Positions 43,514 through 50,436 of a stretch of DNA of 50,436 bases are shown piece after piece. The DNA lies in contig JAPPDF010000045.1 in assembly GCA_028875575.1 (NCBI GenBank), forward strand, positions 1 through 50,436, given 5' to 3'. How positions within the stretch are numbered: the stretch's first letter is position 1; every line of letters begins with the position of its first letter. A program made the translations under genes and the position numbers. Below the pieces are notes generated by a model. The model did not search any database and was not told the origin of the DNA. It worked only from the letters and a program-made list of their open reading frames with translations. The DNA comes from Acidobacteriota bacterium. GTDB lineage: Bacteria; Acidobacteriota; Terriglobia; Versatilivoradales; Versatilivoraceae.

Positions 43514-43710
43514 TCTCTCAGGAAAGAGAGGTGACTTCCCACTCGATCCGATTGGCGTCGCATCCGAACGGCGTCTCTGGCGCAACGGTCGGACTTTGGA
43601 GACAATGGGGAGCTACCGATCGAGTCCGAATCCGTTTCAGGTCCGGGGGAAGGCTTCCACTACCCGGGCAACACAGACGAAACCGTTCCCTGATTGAAGA
43701 GGTCGAATTC

Positions 43711-44511
43711 ATGAAAGGCATAAACCCAATCCTTTCCCCGCTGCTTGTGGCTCTGCTCTGCGGCTCCTGTGCGCCCGCTCCGGAAGTCGATCCGGCTCCG
43801 GAGGCCAGCGCCCCGCCGCCGGCCGAAGCAGACCCCATTCCCTGTTACCTGACCAGCGATCCCATCGAGATCGACGGGCGCCCGGACGAGCCGGCCTGGC
43901 GGCAGGCCCCGGAGATCCCGCTCCGGTTCGACGGCGTGGGCAATCCGGTGTCCCCGACGCGGGCTTCGGCCCGGTTCCTCTGGGACGGGAAGGAGCTCTT
44001 CGTGGCCATGACGGCCCAGGATCGAGATGTGGGCTCCACCTTGACCGGCCGCGACGCCCGCTTGTGGGAGGAGGACGTGCTGGAGCTTTTCATCAAGCCG
44101 TTGGAGTCCTCTCCGCTCTACTACGAGTTCGAGTTCAGCCCCAGCAACCAGATCTTCGACGCCTACTTTGTCAAGCGCGGCGCCCCCCTGGACGAGGCCA
44201 CGGCCTGGGACAGCGGGCTCCGGGTGGCGGTGGCCGTGGACGGCACTCTCAACAATCCGGAGGACGACGACCGAGGATGGTCCCTGGAGCTGGCCCTTCC
44301 CCTGGCCGATCTGCATCATGCCGGAAACTCCATCCCGAAGCAGGGGGAGGTCTGGAAGGCGGCAGCCTGCAGGTATGACTATGACGGGCGCTGGGAACAG
44401 CCGCGGAATACCGCCACCGCCCCGGTGACCGAAAGCGGCGGATTCCACTCCTACGAGGTCTACGGTCCCCTGAAGTTCAAGGGGCCGCCGCCAGCCCCAT
44501 CCCAACCATGA
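43711..44511 (+). CDS. CBM9-like carbohydrate-binding lipoprotein
   Basis: A 266-residue exported protein. The signal MKGINPILSPLLVALLCGSC ends in a plausible lipobox Cys; a Pro/Ala/Glu-rich linker runs to about residue 45. The rest is a family-9-like carbohydrate-binding beta-sandwich: YLTSDPIEIDGRPDEPAWRQA, ARFLWDGKELFVAMTAQDRDV, WEEDVLELFIKPLESSPLYYEFEFSP, GWSLELALPLADL, WKAAACRYDYDG and GGFHSYEVYGPLKF. Such domains bind sugars or reducing ends in cell-surface proteins. The stop overlaps the next gene's ATG by four bases (ATGA), so it is coupled to the FG-GAP protein. Confidence 0.8.
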   Translation: MKGINPILSPLLVALLCGSCAPAPEVDPAPEASAPPPAEADPIPCYLTSDPIEIDGRPDEPAWRQAPEIPLRFDGVGNPVSPTRASARFLWDGKELFVAMTAQDRDVGSTLTGRDARLWEEDVLELFIKPLESSPLYYEFEFSPSNQIFDAYFVKRGAPLDEATAWDSGLRVAVAVDGTLNNPEDDDRGWSLELALPLADLHHAGNSIPKQGEVWKAAACRYDYDGRWEQPRNTATAPVTESGGFHSYEVYGPLKFKGPPPAPSQP

Positions 44512-47327
44512 CCAAAACCTCCATCATCGCCGGGTGCCTGGGGGCGGGGCTGCTGCTGTCGGCCGCCTCCGGTCCAGTTTCCCACCAGCCCTGGGTGCGA
44601 CACTCCAGCTTCGAGGATTTCTCGCGGGGAACGCTGGCCGACGGGGGCGCCAATCTCTACGTCGGCCGGGACGGATCCGTCGAGATGATCCACCGCTGGG
44701 ACCTGAATAACGACGGGTTCCTGGACCTGTTCGTGGGACAGGACCACAACCAGGTGGAGAGCGAGGATGTTCTCGTCTACTGGGGGGGACCGCGAGGACT
44801 CCGTTCCCTGCTTCCCGACCTGCCCGACCAGCAGCCGTTGGGCAAGCTGCTGAGCGAGATTCGCCAGCGCGAGGCCGGCGTGACCCGGCTTCCCAGCAAG
44901 GGCGGCGGGCGTTCCCTGCTGGTGGACCTCAATCAGGACAGCTACCTGGACCTGGTCTTCTGCAACTTCATTCACAACTACGGGGTCGAGACCGACGCCA
45001 TGATCTACTGGGGGTCGCGGGAGGGATTTCAGCCCAACCGGAGAACGCTGTTGCCTACCCTGCTGGGCAGCGCGGTGGCGGCGGCCGATTTCAATAGGGA
45101 TGGATTCGTGGACCTGGCCATCGCCAACCACGGCATCGAGGGCTGGAAACGCTTCGGGACCGCCCAACACCTGGAGTCCTATATCTACTGGAACGGTCCC
45201 ACTGGCTTCAGCAGCCAGAGGCGGACGGTGGTGCCCTCGATCAGCGCCCTGGACGTGGCCGCCGGCGACCTCAACCGGGATGGCTTCCCCGAGCTGCTGT
45301 TCGTGAACAACAACCATGAGGAGAAGAGCGTTTTTCTCTACTGGGGCGGCCCCGATGGCTTTTCCGTCGAGCGGCGCCACCGCATGGAGGGCGGAGACCC
45401 GGTGGGGCTGCGCCTGGCTGACCTGGACCGGGACGGCGCCCCGGACCTGGTGGTGACTCACCGCGACGACCGGGCCCAGCTCTTCAAAGGCGGAACCCAA
45501 GACTTTCCCGCGAAACCCTGGTCCGAGCTGCCCACCGCCGGCGCGGTTCGATGCACAGTCGCCGAGTTGAACCGGGACGGCTTTCCCGATCTGATCCTGG
45601 CCAACCGGGGCGAGAAGCCCTCCACCATCTACTGGGGTGGCCCGCAGGGGTACGAGACCGGACGGCGGACCGACCTGCCCACCCTGGACGCCAGCGATGC
45701 CGTGGCGGCCGACTTCAACCGGGACGGTTGGATCGACGTCGCCTTTGCCAATGAAGGCGATGCCCGCACCCACGACGTGCCCTCCTACATTTACTGGAAC
45801 GGTCCCCAGGGCTTCGACCCGGCCCACAGGCTGCAGCTACAGGGGTTCGGCCCCGTCAGTCTCCAGGGCGCCGACCTGAATCGGGACGGCTTTCCCGACC
45901 TGGTGCTGGTCAACCGCAACAGCGGCTCGCGTGATGCCATCGACTCCCTGATCTACTGGGGTAATCCACGCCACCACTACTCGGCCGCATCCGTCTCGAG
46001 GGTGCCGGGAGCCATTGGCGCGGTGCCGGCCATCGCCGACCTGAATCGGGACGGCTGGACGGACATCGCCTTTCCCAACGGCTGGATCTACTGGGGGCAC
46101 GCCGAAGGCTACGGGGCCCAGAGGAGGGAGGAGCTGAACCTGGAGGGGGGGAACGGCGCCTCCACGGCCGATCTCAATCGCGACGGCTACCTGGACCTGG
46201 TCATTCCCTCCGGGTCGGCCTACGGTCAGGAGGCTTCATCCCGGGGCATCCTGCTGTGGGGCGGAGAGGACGGATTCAATGGCCGGCGGCGCACCGAGCT
46301 GAGCCTGAACACCAACATCAGCCAGAGCGCCGCCATCGCCGACCTCAACAAGGACGGGTTTCTGGACCTGATTTTCCCCGACGTGGACCGGGAGAACGTG
46401 GACATCTTCTGGGGCAGCCGCGGCGGCGACTACAGCCGGGACAATCACAGCCTGCTCAAGGTCCATTCGGCCTCCACGGTGGAGATCGCCGATCTCAACG
46501 CCGACGGCTGGCTGGACCTGGTTCTGGGGGGCGTCTACGACATGGCCAGGCACGGGCGCCCCATGCGCCACGCCACCCTTCTCTGGGGTAGCGCCGACGG
46601 ATTCGACCTCTCCCGCAGCCAGAGGCTGGAGGCCTACGAGTCGGAGGAGCAGTCGGTGGCCGATCTCAACAAGGACGGCTACCTGGACATCGTCATGACC
46701 AACTATCACGCCTACACCACCCGCAAGCTGCCCTGCTTCATCTACTGGGGCGGTCCGGAGGGCTACAGCGAGTCCCGCAGGACGGGCCTGCCCGGAGAAT
46801 CGACCCTGGCCCTCACGGTGGCCGATCTGAATCAGGACGGATGGATGGATATCGTCCCATTCAACCACCTGCGCGACGGCGACCACGGGGTCGGAACCAA
46901 CATCTTCTGGGGATCCCCTCAGGGGTATTCCTTCTCCAGGCGGCTCTGGATCCAGACCTTCGGGCCTCATTTCAGCGTCCGCCACGACGTCGGCAACATC
47001 TATCACCGAAAGTTGGAAGAGGAGTACCATTCGCCCCCGTTGAGCATCCCGGCGGGCAAACGCCCCTCCCGGCTCGACTGGCGTGCCCGAACGCCCCACG
47101 GGACGGCGGTCAAGTTTCAACTGCGAAGCGGGCCGACGCAAGGAGCTCTGGGAACCGCCTCCTGGGAAGGGCCGGCCGGCCCCGGCAGCTACTACCGGCA
47201 GCCCTCCGAACTTCCCCCGCCGCCTCCCGGTCACCGCTGGCTTCAGTACCGCGCCCTGCTCACCACCCCCGACGGGGGCAGCACTCCGGTGCTGGAGGAG
47301 GTCAGCATCCAGGTCGGCGACGGATGA
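44508..47327 (+). CDS. large exported FG-GAP/VCBS repeat protein
   Basis: A 939-residue protein with an N-terminal signal (TSIIAGCLGAGLLLSAASG) and a repetitive body. Fourteen calcium-loop motifs of the form D-L/F-N-x-D-G-x-x-D-L/I are visible, for example DLNNDGFLDLF, DFNRDGFVDLA, DLNRDGFPDLV, DLNKDGYLDIV and DLNQDGWMDIV, each followed about 30 residues later by Y/F/L-W-G. They imply two calcium-bound seven-bladed propellers like integrin-alpha repeats. The last 100 residues form a beta domain ending GGSTPVLEEVSIQVGDG. It is probably surface-attached and adhesive or polymer-binding. It is translationally coupled to the CBM9-like lipoprotein, so the two likely act together on an extracellular glycan. 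Confidence 0.88.
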   Translation: MTKTSIIAGCLGAGLLLSAASGPVSHQPWVRHSSFEDFSRGTLADGGANLYVGRDGSVEMIHRWDLNNDGFLDLFVGQDHNQVESEDVLVYWGGPRGLRSLLPDLPDQQPLGKLLSEIRQREAGVTRLPSKGGGRSLLVDLNQDSYLDLVFCNFIHNYGVETDAMIYWGSREGFQPNRRTLLPTLLGSAVAAADFNRDGFVDLAIANHGIEGWKRFGTAQHLESYIYWNGPTGFSSQRRTVVPSISALDVAAGDLNRDGFPELLFVNNNHEEKSVFLYWGGPDGFSVERRHRMEGGDPVGLRLADLDRDGAPDLVVTHRDDRAQLFKGGTQDFPAKPWSELPTAGAVRCTVAELNRDGFPDLILANRGEKPSTIYWGGPQGYETGRRTDLPTLDASDAVAADFNRDGWIDVAFANEGDARTHDVPSYIYWNGPQGFDPAHRLQLQGFGPVSLQGADLNRDGFPDLVLVNRNSGSRDAIDSLIYWGNPRHHYSAASVSRVPGAIGAVPAIADLNRDGWTDIAFPNGWIYWGHAEGYGAQRREELNLEGGNGASTADLNRDGYLDLVIPSGSAYGQEASSRGILLWGGEDGFNGRRRTELSLNTNISQSAAIADLNKDGFLDLIFPDVDRENVDIFWGSRGGDYSRDNHSLLKVHSASTVEIADLNADGWLDLVLGGVYDMARHGRPMRHATLLWGSADGFDLSRSQRLEAYESEEQSVADLNKDGYLDIVMTNYHAYTTRKLPCFIYWGGPEGYSESRRTGLPGESTLALTVADLNQDGWMDIVPFNHLRDGDHGVGTNIFWGSPQGYSFSRRLWIQTFGPHFSVRHDVGNIYHRKLEEEYHSPPLSIPAGKRPSRLDWRARTPHGTAVKFQLRSGPTQGALGTASWEGPAGPGSYYRQPSELPPPPPGHRWLQYRALLTTPDGGSTPVLEEVSIQVGDG

Positions 47328-47505
47328 TACGGAGCCAATCGCCCATTTCTCACCAATGGCCGGAGACGTCGGTTCTCAATCCACGAAGGCCCACATGGTG
47401 ATTGTCCATTCAAGACGGAATAGGGTTTGAGGCCGGCATCCGCCGGTTGTAGACTATCTCTTCCGCAGGAATGCCTCTTACGTCGTCAACAGAAAGGACC
47501 GATTC

Positions 47506-48633
47506 GTGGACGCCCTCCAATACGCCCAAGATATCATCGCCTTCGACACCACCAGCAGCCTCAGCAACGTGGCCCTGACCGACTACCTGGAGGATCGTCT
47601 CAAGCAGATGGGTTGTCGGACCGAACGCTTGGAGTATGAGGACGAGAACGGGGTCCGCAAGGCCAGCGTGGTGGGGAAAAAGGGCGAAGGGCGGGGCGGA
47701 ATGGCCTACTTCGGGCACACCGACGTGGTGCCGGCCATCAACTGGTTCACCGAGGATCACGGACCCTTCACGCCCGCCGTTCGGCAGGGAAAGCTCTACG
47801 GGCGGGGAGCCTGCGACATGAAGGGATCGGTGGCCAGCATGTTGGCCGCGGCCGAGCGTTTCGAAGCCGGTGAGTTGAATCAACCTGTCTACATCGCCTG
47901 CACCGCCGACGAAGAGGTCGGGTACGGAGGGGCCATCCAAGTCAAGGAGGAATCCCTTTTCTATCGGGAGATGGTGGAAGCCCAGACCAGGACCATCGTG
48001 GGAGAGCCCACCCTGCTGGACGTGGTCTACGCCCACAAGGGCGGGTGCTCATTCGAGGCCACGGCCCGGGGAGAGTCGGCCCACTCCAGCACCAGGGTGG
48101 GGCTGAACGCCAACTGGGTCATGATTCCCTTCCTGGTCAGGATGAAGGAGCTTTACGACGAAACCCAGAGCAGTCCCGAGTGGCAGGACCCGGAGTTCGA
48201 CCCTCCGACCCTGGGAGGGAACATCGGTATCGAGGACTACCCCGAGGCCATGAACGTCAAGAAGCCGATCAGCATCTGCCGCATCGGCTTCCGCCCCATG
48301 CCCAGCACCAGCACCGACCGGTTGATCGAACGAGTGACCCGGGCGGCGCAAGAATGCGGAGTGGAACTGAAGGTGGACCGGGGGCACGAAGCCTTTCACG
48401 TGGACCCCACGTCGTCTTTCGTCCGTGAAGTAGTGAAGGTTACGGGGCGGGAGAGTGCTCGTACGGTGGGGTACGGAAGCGAGGCTTCGGTTTATACTGA
48501 CCTCAAGAACCGGGTCCTGATCGGACCGGGAGACGTGGAGCAGGCCCACACCTTCGACGAGTGGATTTCGGTCGAGCAGCTACACCGAGGCGCGGACACC
48601 TATGCTGAGTTCATCCGCACCTGGTGTTGTTAG
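47506..48633 (+). CDS. M20-family peptidase/deacylase (ArgE/DapE-like)
   Basis: A 375-residue cytosolic zinc amidohydrolase. Metal and catalytic motifs: YFGHTDVVPA (His ligand and Asp), YGRGACDMKGSVASML (bridging Asp), ADEEVGYGG (catalytic Glu-Glu), GEPT (Glu/Asp ligand) and a C-terminal QAHTFDEWIS (His ligand). The dimerisation domain contains KGGCSFEATARGESAHSS. It resembles acetylornithine deacetylase/succinyl-diaminopimelate desuccinylase, but no biosynthetic neighbours are present, so the substrate is open. The start is GTG at 47506 with GAAAGGA upstream. Confidence 0.85.
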   Translation: MDALQYAQDIIAFDTTSSLSNVALTDYLEDRLKQMGCRTERLEYEDENGVRKASVVGKKGEGRGGMAYFGHTDVVPAINWFTEDHGPFTPAVRQGKLYGRGACDMKGSVASMLAAAERFEAGELNQPVYIACTADEEVGYGGAIQVKEESLFYREMVEAQTRTIVGEPTLLDVVYAHKGGCSFEATARGESAHSSTRVGLNANWVMIPFLVRMKELYDETQSSPEWQDPEFDPPTLGGNIGIEDYPEAMNVKKPISICRIGFRPMPSTSTDRLIERVTRAAQECGVELKVDRGHEAFHVDPTSSFVREVVKVTGRESARTVGYGSEASVYTDLKNRVLIGPGDVEQAHTFDEWISVEQLHRGADTYAEFIRTWCC

Positions 48634-48665
48634 AAGTGTCGGTTTCAACCACTGACCGGCTCTAA

Positions 48666-48681
48666 TAGCTGCGTCCAGCTA
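48666..48681. terminator. possible bidirectional terminator hairpin
   Basis: TAGCTG-CGTC-CAGCTA forms a 6-bp stem with a 4-nt loop between the converging stops of the M20 gene and the small secreted protein gene. No clear T-run follows on either side, so support is modest. Confidence 0.3.
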
Positions 48682-48966
48682 GTTGAGCAAGGCGACGGAA
48701 TCCACCTTGCCGTGCTCGCTGATCACCTTGACCATCTTGCCCTTCATGTCGGCAACCTTGTCGGCGCCGATGGCCTTGGTGCCCATGGTCAGAGACAGCT
48801 TGGTCTCTTCACCCTTGCTGGCGACCACGATGGTCTTCTTGTCGGCATCCACGCTCTTCAGGGTGCCCTTGTTGGTCACCTTCTTGCCACAGCCGGCGTA
48901 GGCCGGACCCAGGCTGACGCCAAAGGCAAGAACGGCAGCCAGGATCATCGAAACGAAGAGTTTCAT
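48679..48966 (-). CDS. small secreted protein, 95 aa
   Basis: A Sec signal (MKLFVSMILAAVLAFGVSLGPAYA) is followed by about 71 mature residues: GCGKKVTNKGTLKSVDADKKTIVVAS, then KLSLTMGTKAIGADKVADM and KGKMVKVISEHGKVDSVALL. This has an OB-like or small-beta pattern, resembling periplasmic proteins annotated only as hypothetical. The Cys after the signal could also be a lipidation site, but the lipobox is poor. AAGGAGAA lies close upstream of the ATG. It converges with the M20 gene. The function is unknown. Confidence 0.75.
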   Translation of the reverse strand: MKLFVSMILAAVLAFGVSLGPAYAGCGKKVTNKGTLKSVDADKKTIVVASKGEETKLSLTMGTKAIGADKVADMKGKMVKVISEHGKVDSVALLN

Positions 48967-49158
48967 CGGATTCTCCTTATTTGCTGACAGCGGTCAGGCC
49001 GCATACCAATTGTCTTTGGACCTAACTACTCATAGTAAAGCATAGGGAGCGCCATGAGACAACATCCAAGTTGCCCTGTCCCAAATGCCGGTCAGGTCCC
49101 GGAGCCCGGCCGCGGCCCGCGAACCAGCCGAACCCCTGCTCCGTCCATCCTTGCAAGG

Positions 49159-50307
49159 ATGGCGCTGAGGTTCTGGCTGCTGCTGTCCCTCGTCCCAATC
49201 GCCGTCGCCCATCCCATCCCCGACGTGCCCCTGCGGTCCTTTTTCGAGGCCGACGGCTCGGCAGTCATCAAGATCGAGCTGGACACCCGCTGCTTCAGCC
49301 AGGATCCGGAAGCCGAGCCCTATCTGTTCCTGGAGGATTACCTGCTGCTGAGCGAGGCGGACCGGGACCAATTGCGGGCCCAGGCGCGAGCCTACGCCGA
49401 CAAGGTCCTCCAGCTCTCCTTCGAGCCCGGGGGAGCGGCCCGGCCCGAATGGGAATTCGAGTTCACCACCTTCCGGGGCCGGCCACTCACCCGGGCCGAC
49501 GATCCGGTGATGATGACCGGGTCCTGGCGTCTGAAGGACACCTCGGGACTGACGGGCTACCAGGCCCGCTCCCTGCCCGAGGCCGAATTGAGCCTGCTGT
49601 TTCTAAACTACTACCAGGGGGAAATCCTGCGGGGAATCCAGGTGCTGTTCCCGGATGAGACCAGTCGGGTCCTCGACCTCGCCAACCTGGCCCAGGCGGA
49701 AACCGGCGACCCCGACCAGAACCTGATCGAAGGCATCACCGCCCCCGGCAACTGGGCCACCTTCACCAGCTTCATTCGCTCGGGCTTCGTGCACGTGGTG
49801 CCCCTCGGAATGGACCACATCCTCTTCGTTCTGGGCCTTTTCCTGCTCAGCCGGCACTGGAAGCCCCTGTTGCTTCAGGTGACCGCCTTCACCCTGGCCC
49901 ACACCCTCACCCTGGGCCTGGCCGCCACCGGGGTGGTGCACGTCCCCGCCTCGGTGGTGGAGCCGATCATTGCCGGAAGCATCGTGGTGATCGCCCTGGA
50001 AAACATCTTCTATCCCAGGTACACCCCCTGGCGGCTGCTGGTGGTCTTCGTCTTCGGCCTGGTGCACGGGCTGGGGTTCGCGGGGGCCCTGAGCCAGTTG
50101 GACCTGCCGGCAGCGGCCCTGCTGGTGGGACTGCTGGGATTCAACCTGGGGGTGGAGCTGGGCCAGTTGACCGTGATCGCCGCCGGCCTGCTGCTGACGA
50201 TCTGGCTGCGCGATCCGGACCGCTACCGCAAGGCCGTGGTCATTCCCGGGTCCCTGGCCATTGCCGCCATGGGCGCCTACTGGATGATCCAGCGGGTGTT
50301 TTTCTAG
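49159..50307 (+). CDS. HupE/UreJ-family membrane protein with N-terminal extracytoplasmic domain
   Basis: A 382-residue protein. A signal-like start (ALRFWLLLSLVPIAVAHPIP) leads to an extracytoplasmic domain of about 175 residues (SFFEADGSAVIKIELDTRCF, then EFEFTTFRGRPLTRADDPVMM). The C-terminal half is the HupE/UreJ-2 membrane domain with about six helices: SGFVHVVPLGMDHILFVLGLFLLSR, LLQVTAFTLAHTLTLGLAATG, EPIIAGSIVVIALENIF, VFGLVHGLGFAGAL and LLGFNLGVELGQLTVIA. Its conserved His and Glu residues could bind Ni or Co. The family is linked to nickel/cobalt uptake, but this role is inferred. The ATG at 49159 follows CAAGG. No hydrogenase or urease genes are in the window. Confidence 0.85.
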   Translation: MALRFWLLLSLVPIAVAHPIPDVPLRSFFEADGSAVIKIELDTRCFSQDPEAEPYLFLEDYLLLSEADRDQLRAQARAYADKVLQLSFEPGGAARPEWEFEFTTFRGRPLTRADDPVMMTGSWRLKDTSGLTGYQARSLPEAELSLLFLNYYQGEILRGIQVLFPDETSRVLDLANLAQAETGDPDQNLIEGITAPGNWATFTSFIRSGFVHVVPLGMDHILFVLGLFLLSRHWKPLLLQVTAFTLAHTLTLGLAATGVVHVPASVVEPIIAGSIVVIALENIFYPRYTPWRLLVVFVFGLVHGLGFAGALSQLDLPAAALLVGLLGFNLGVELGQLTVIAAGLLLTIWLRDPDRYRKAVVIPGSLAIAAMGAYWMIQRVFF

Positions 50308-50436
50308 CCCGCATTTCTCACCTGGGGCGTGATGATGGCGCAGGCATTTTCCCCTCAGCACGTGCTCGGGAGCGAAGAGCATAGCGGTCACTACGGTCGA
50401 GCGAGCATGGATGGGCTGAGGGGAAAAGGACAAGCC
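50308..50436. mobile_element. MITE-like palindromic element, copy 2 (runs off the window end)
   Basis: Starts GCCCGCATTTCTCACC directly after the TAG stop of the HupE-type gene, then GGCGTGATGATGGCGCAGGC and the stem arm TTTTCCCCTCAGC. The complementary arm GCTGAGGGGAAAA is at about 50416-50428. It matches the reverse complement of 2623-2753 along its whole visible length with scattered changes. The sequence beyond 50436 is not available, so its far end is unknown. Confidence 0.65.

Overview
The window is GC-rich (my impression is well above 60 percent in most genes) and most likely comes from a chromosome of an Acidobacteriota bacterium or a close relative. The gene families point there: an outer-membrane receptor with a carboxypeptidase-regulatory-like N-terminus, a VPS10/sortilin-type propeller protein, two PSD1 (DUF1549/DUF1553) + DUF1501 pairs, an FG-GAP/VCBS repeat protein, phytanoyl-CoA dioxygenase, and a Nramp-like/RraA/Ldh-type catabolic cluster. 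Planctomycetota also carry PSD1/DUF1501 pairs, so the phylum is an inference. I see no rRNA, tRNA or CRISPR array.

Layout. 347-2511: two-subunit sodium:solute symporter, followed by a MITE-like palindromic element. 2833-5202: small zinc-ribbon protein, cupin and ChrA-type chromate transporter. 5258-11313: sigma70-like promoter, TonB-dependent-receptor-like protein and a 1074-residue sortilin-type propeller. 11888-12787: exported ankyrin protein. 12788-18362: accessory region with little conventional coding. It holds decayed sequence, a run of six very small minus-strand genes (13851-15334), a SAM methyltransferase (16302-17147) and a tyrosine recombinase lacking its N-terminal domain (17232-18362). 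18447-21169 (minus): AmrS radical-SAM enzyme, MscS channel and DUF2007 protein. 21286-25951: first PSD1/DUF1501 pair plus an orphan gene. 26372-28324: phytanoyl-CoA dioxygenase, a tiny ORF, and a HigB/HigA-type toxin-antitoxin pair whose toxin carries an in-frame TAG. 28604-32731: compact catabolic cluster (TIM-barrel isomerase, RraA-like aldolase, Nramp-fold transporter, Ldh-family dehydrogenase). 32851-35158: PQQ-type propeller lipoprotein and a secreted protein ending in one POTRA-like domain. 35197-40631 (minus): DUF4864 protein, second PSD1/DUF1501 pair and a secreted orphan. 41175-50307: Tat-exported TIM-barrel hydrolase-like protein, VOC protein, CBM9-like lipoprotein coupled to a 14-repeat FG-GAP protein, M20 peptidase, small secreted protein and HupE/UreJ-type membrane protein. 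A second copy of the palindromic element then runs into the window end.

Functional reading. Many products are exported (Sec, Tat or lipoprotein signals) and belong to families tied to uptake or breakdown of organic polymers and small carbon compounds. The 28.6-32.7 kb cluster looks like one pathway: an importer, a dehydrogenase, an isomerase/epimerase and a C-C lyase. The most novel-looking items are that cluster's transporter without the Nramp metal ligands, the tiny-gene islet, the stop-codon-abutting palindromic element, the interrupted toxin and the secreted POTRA protein.
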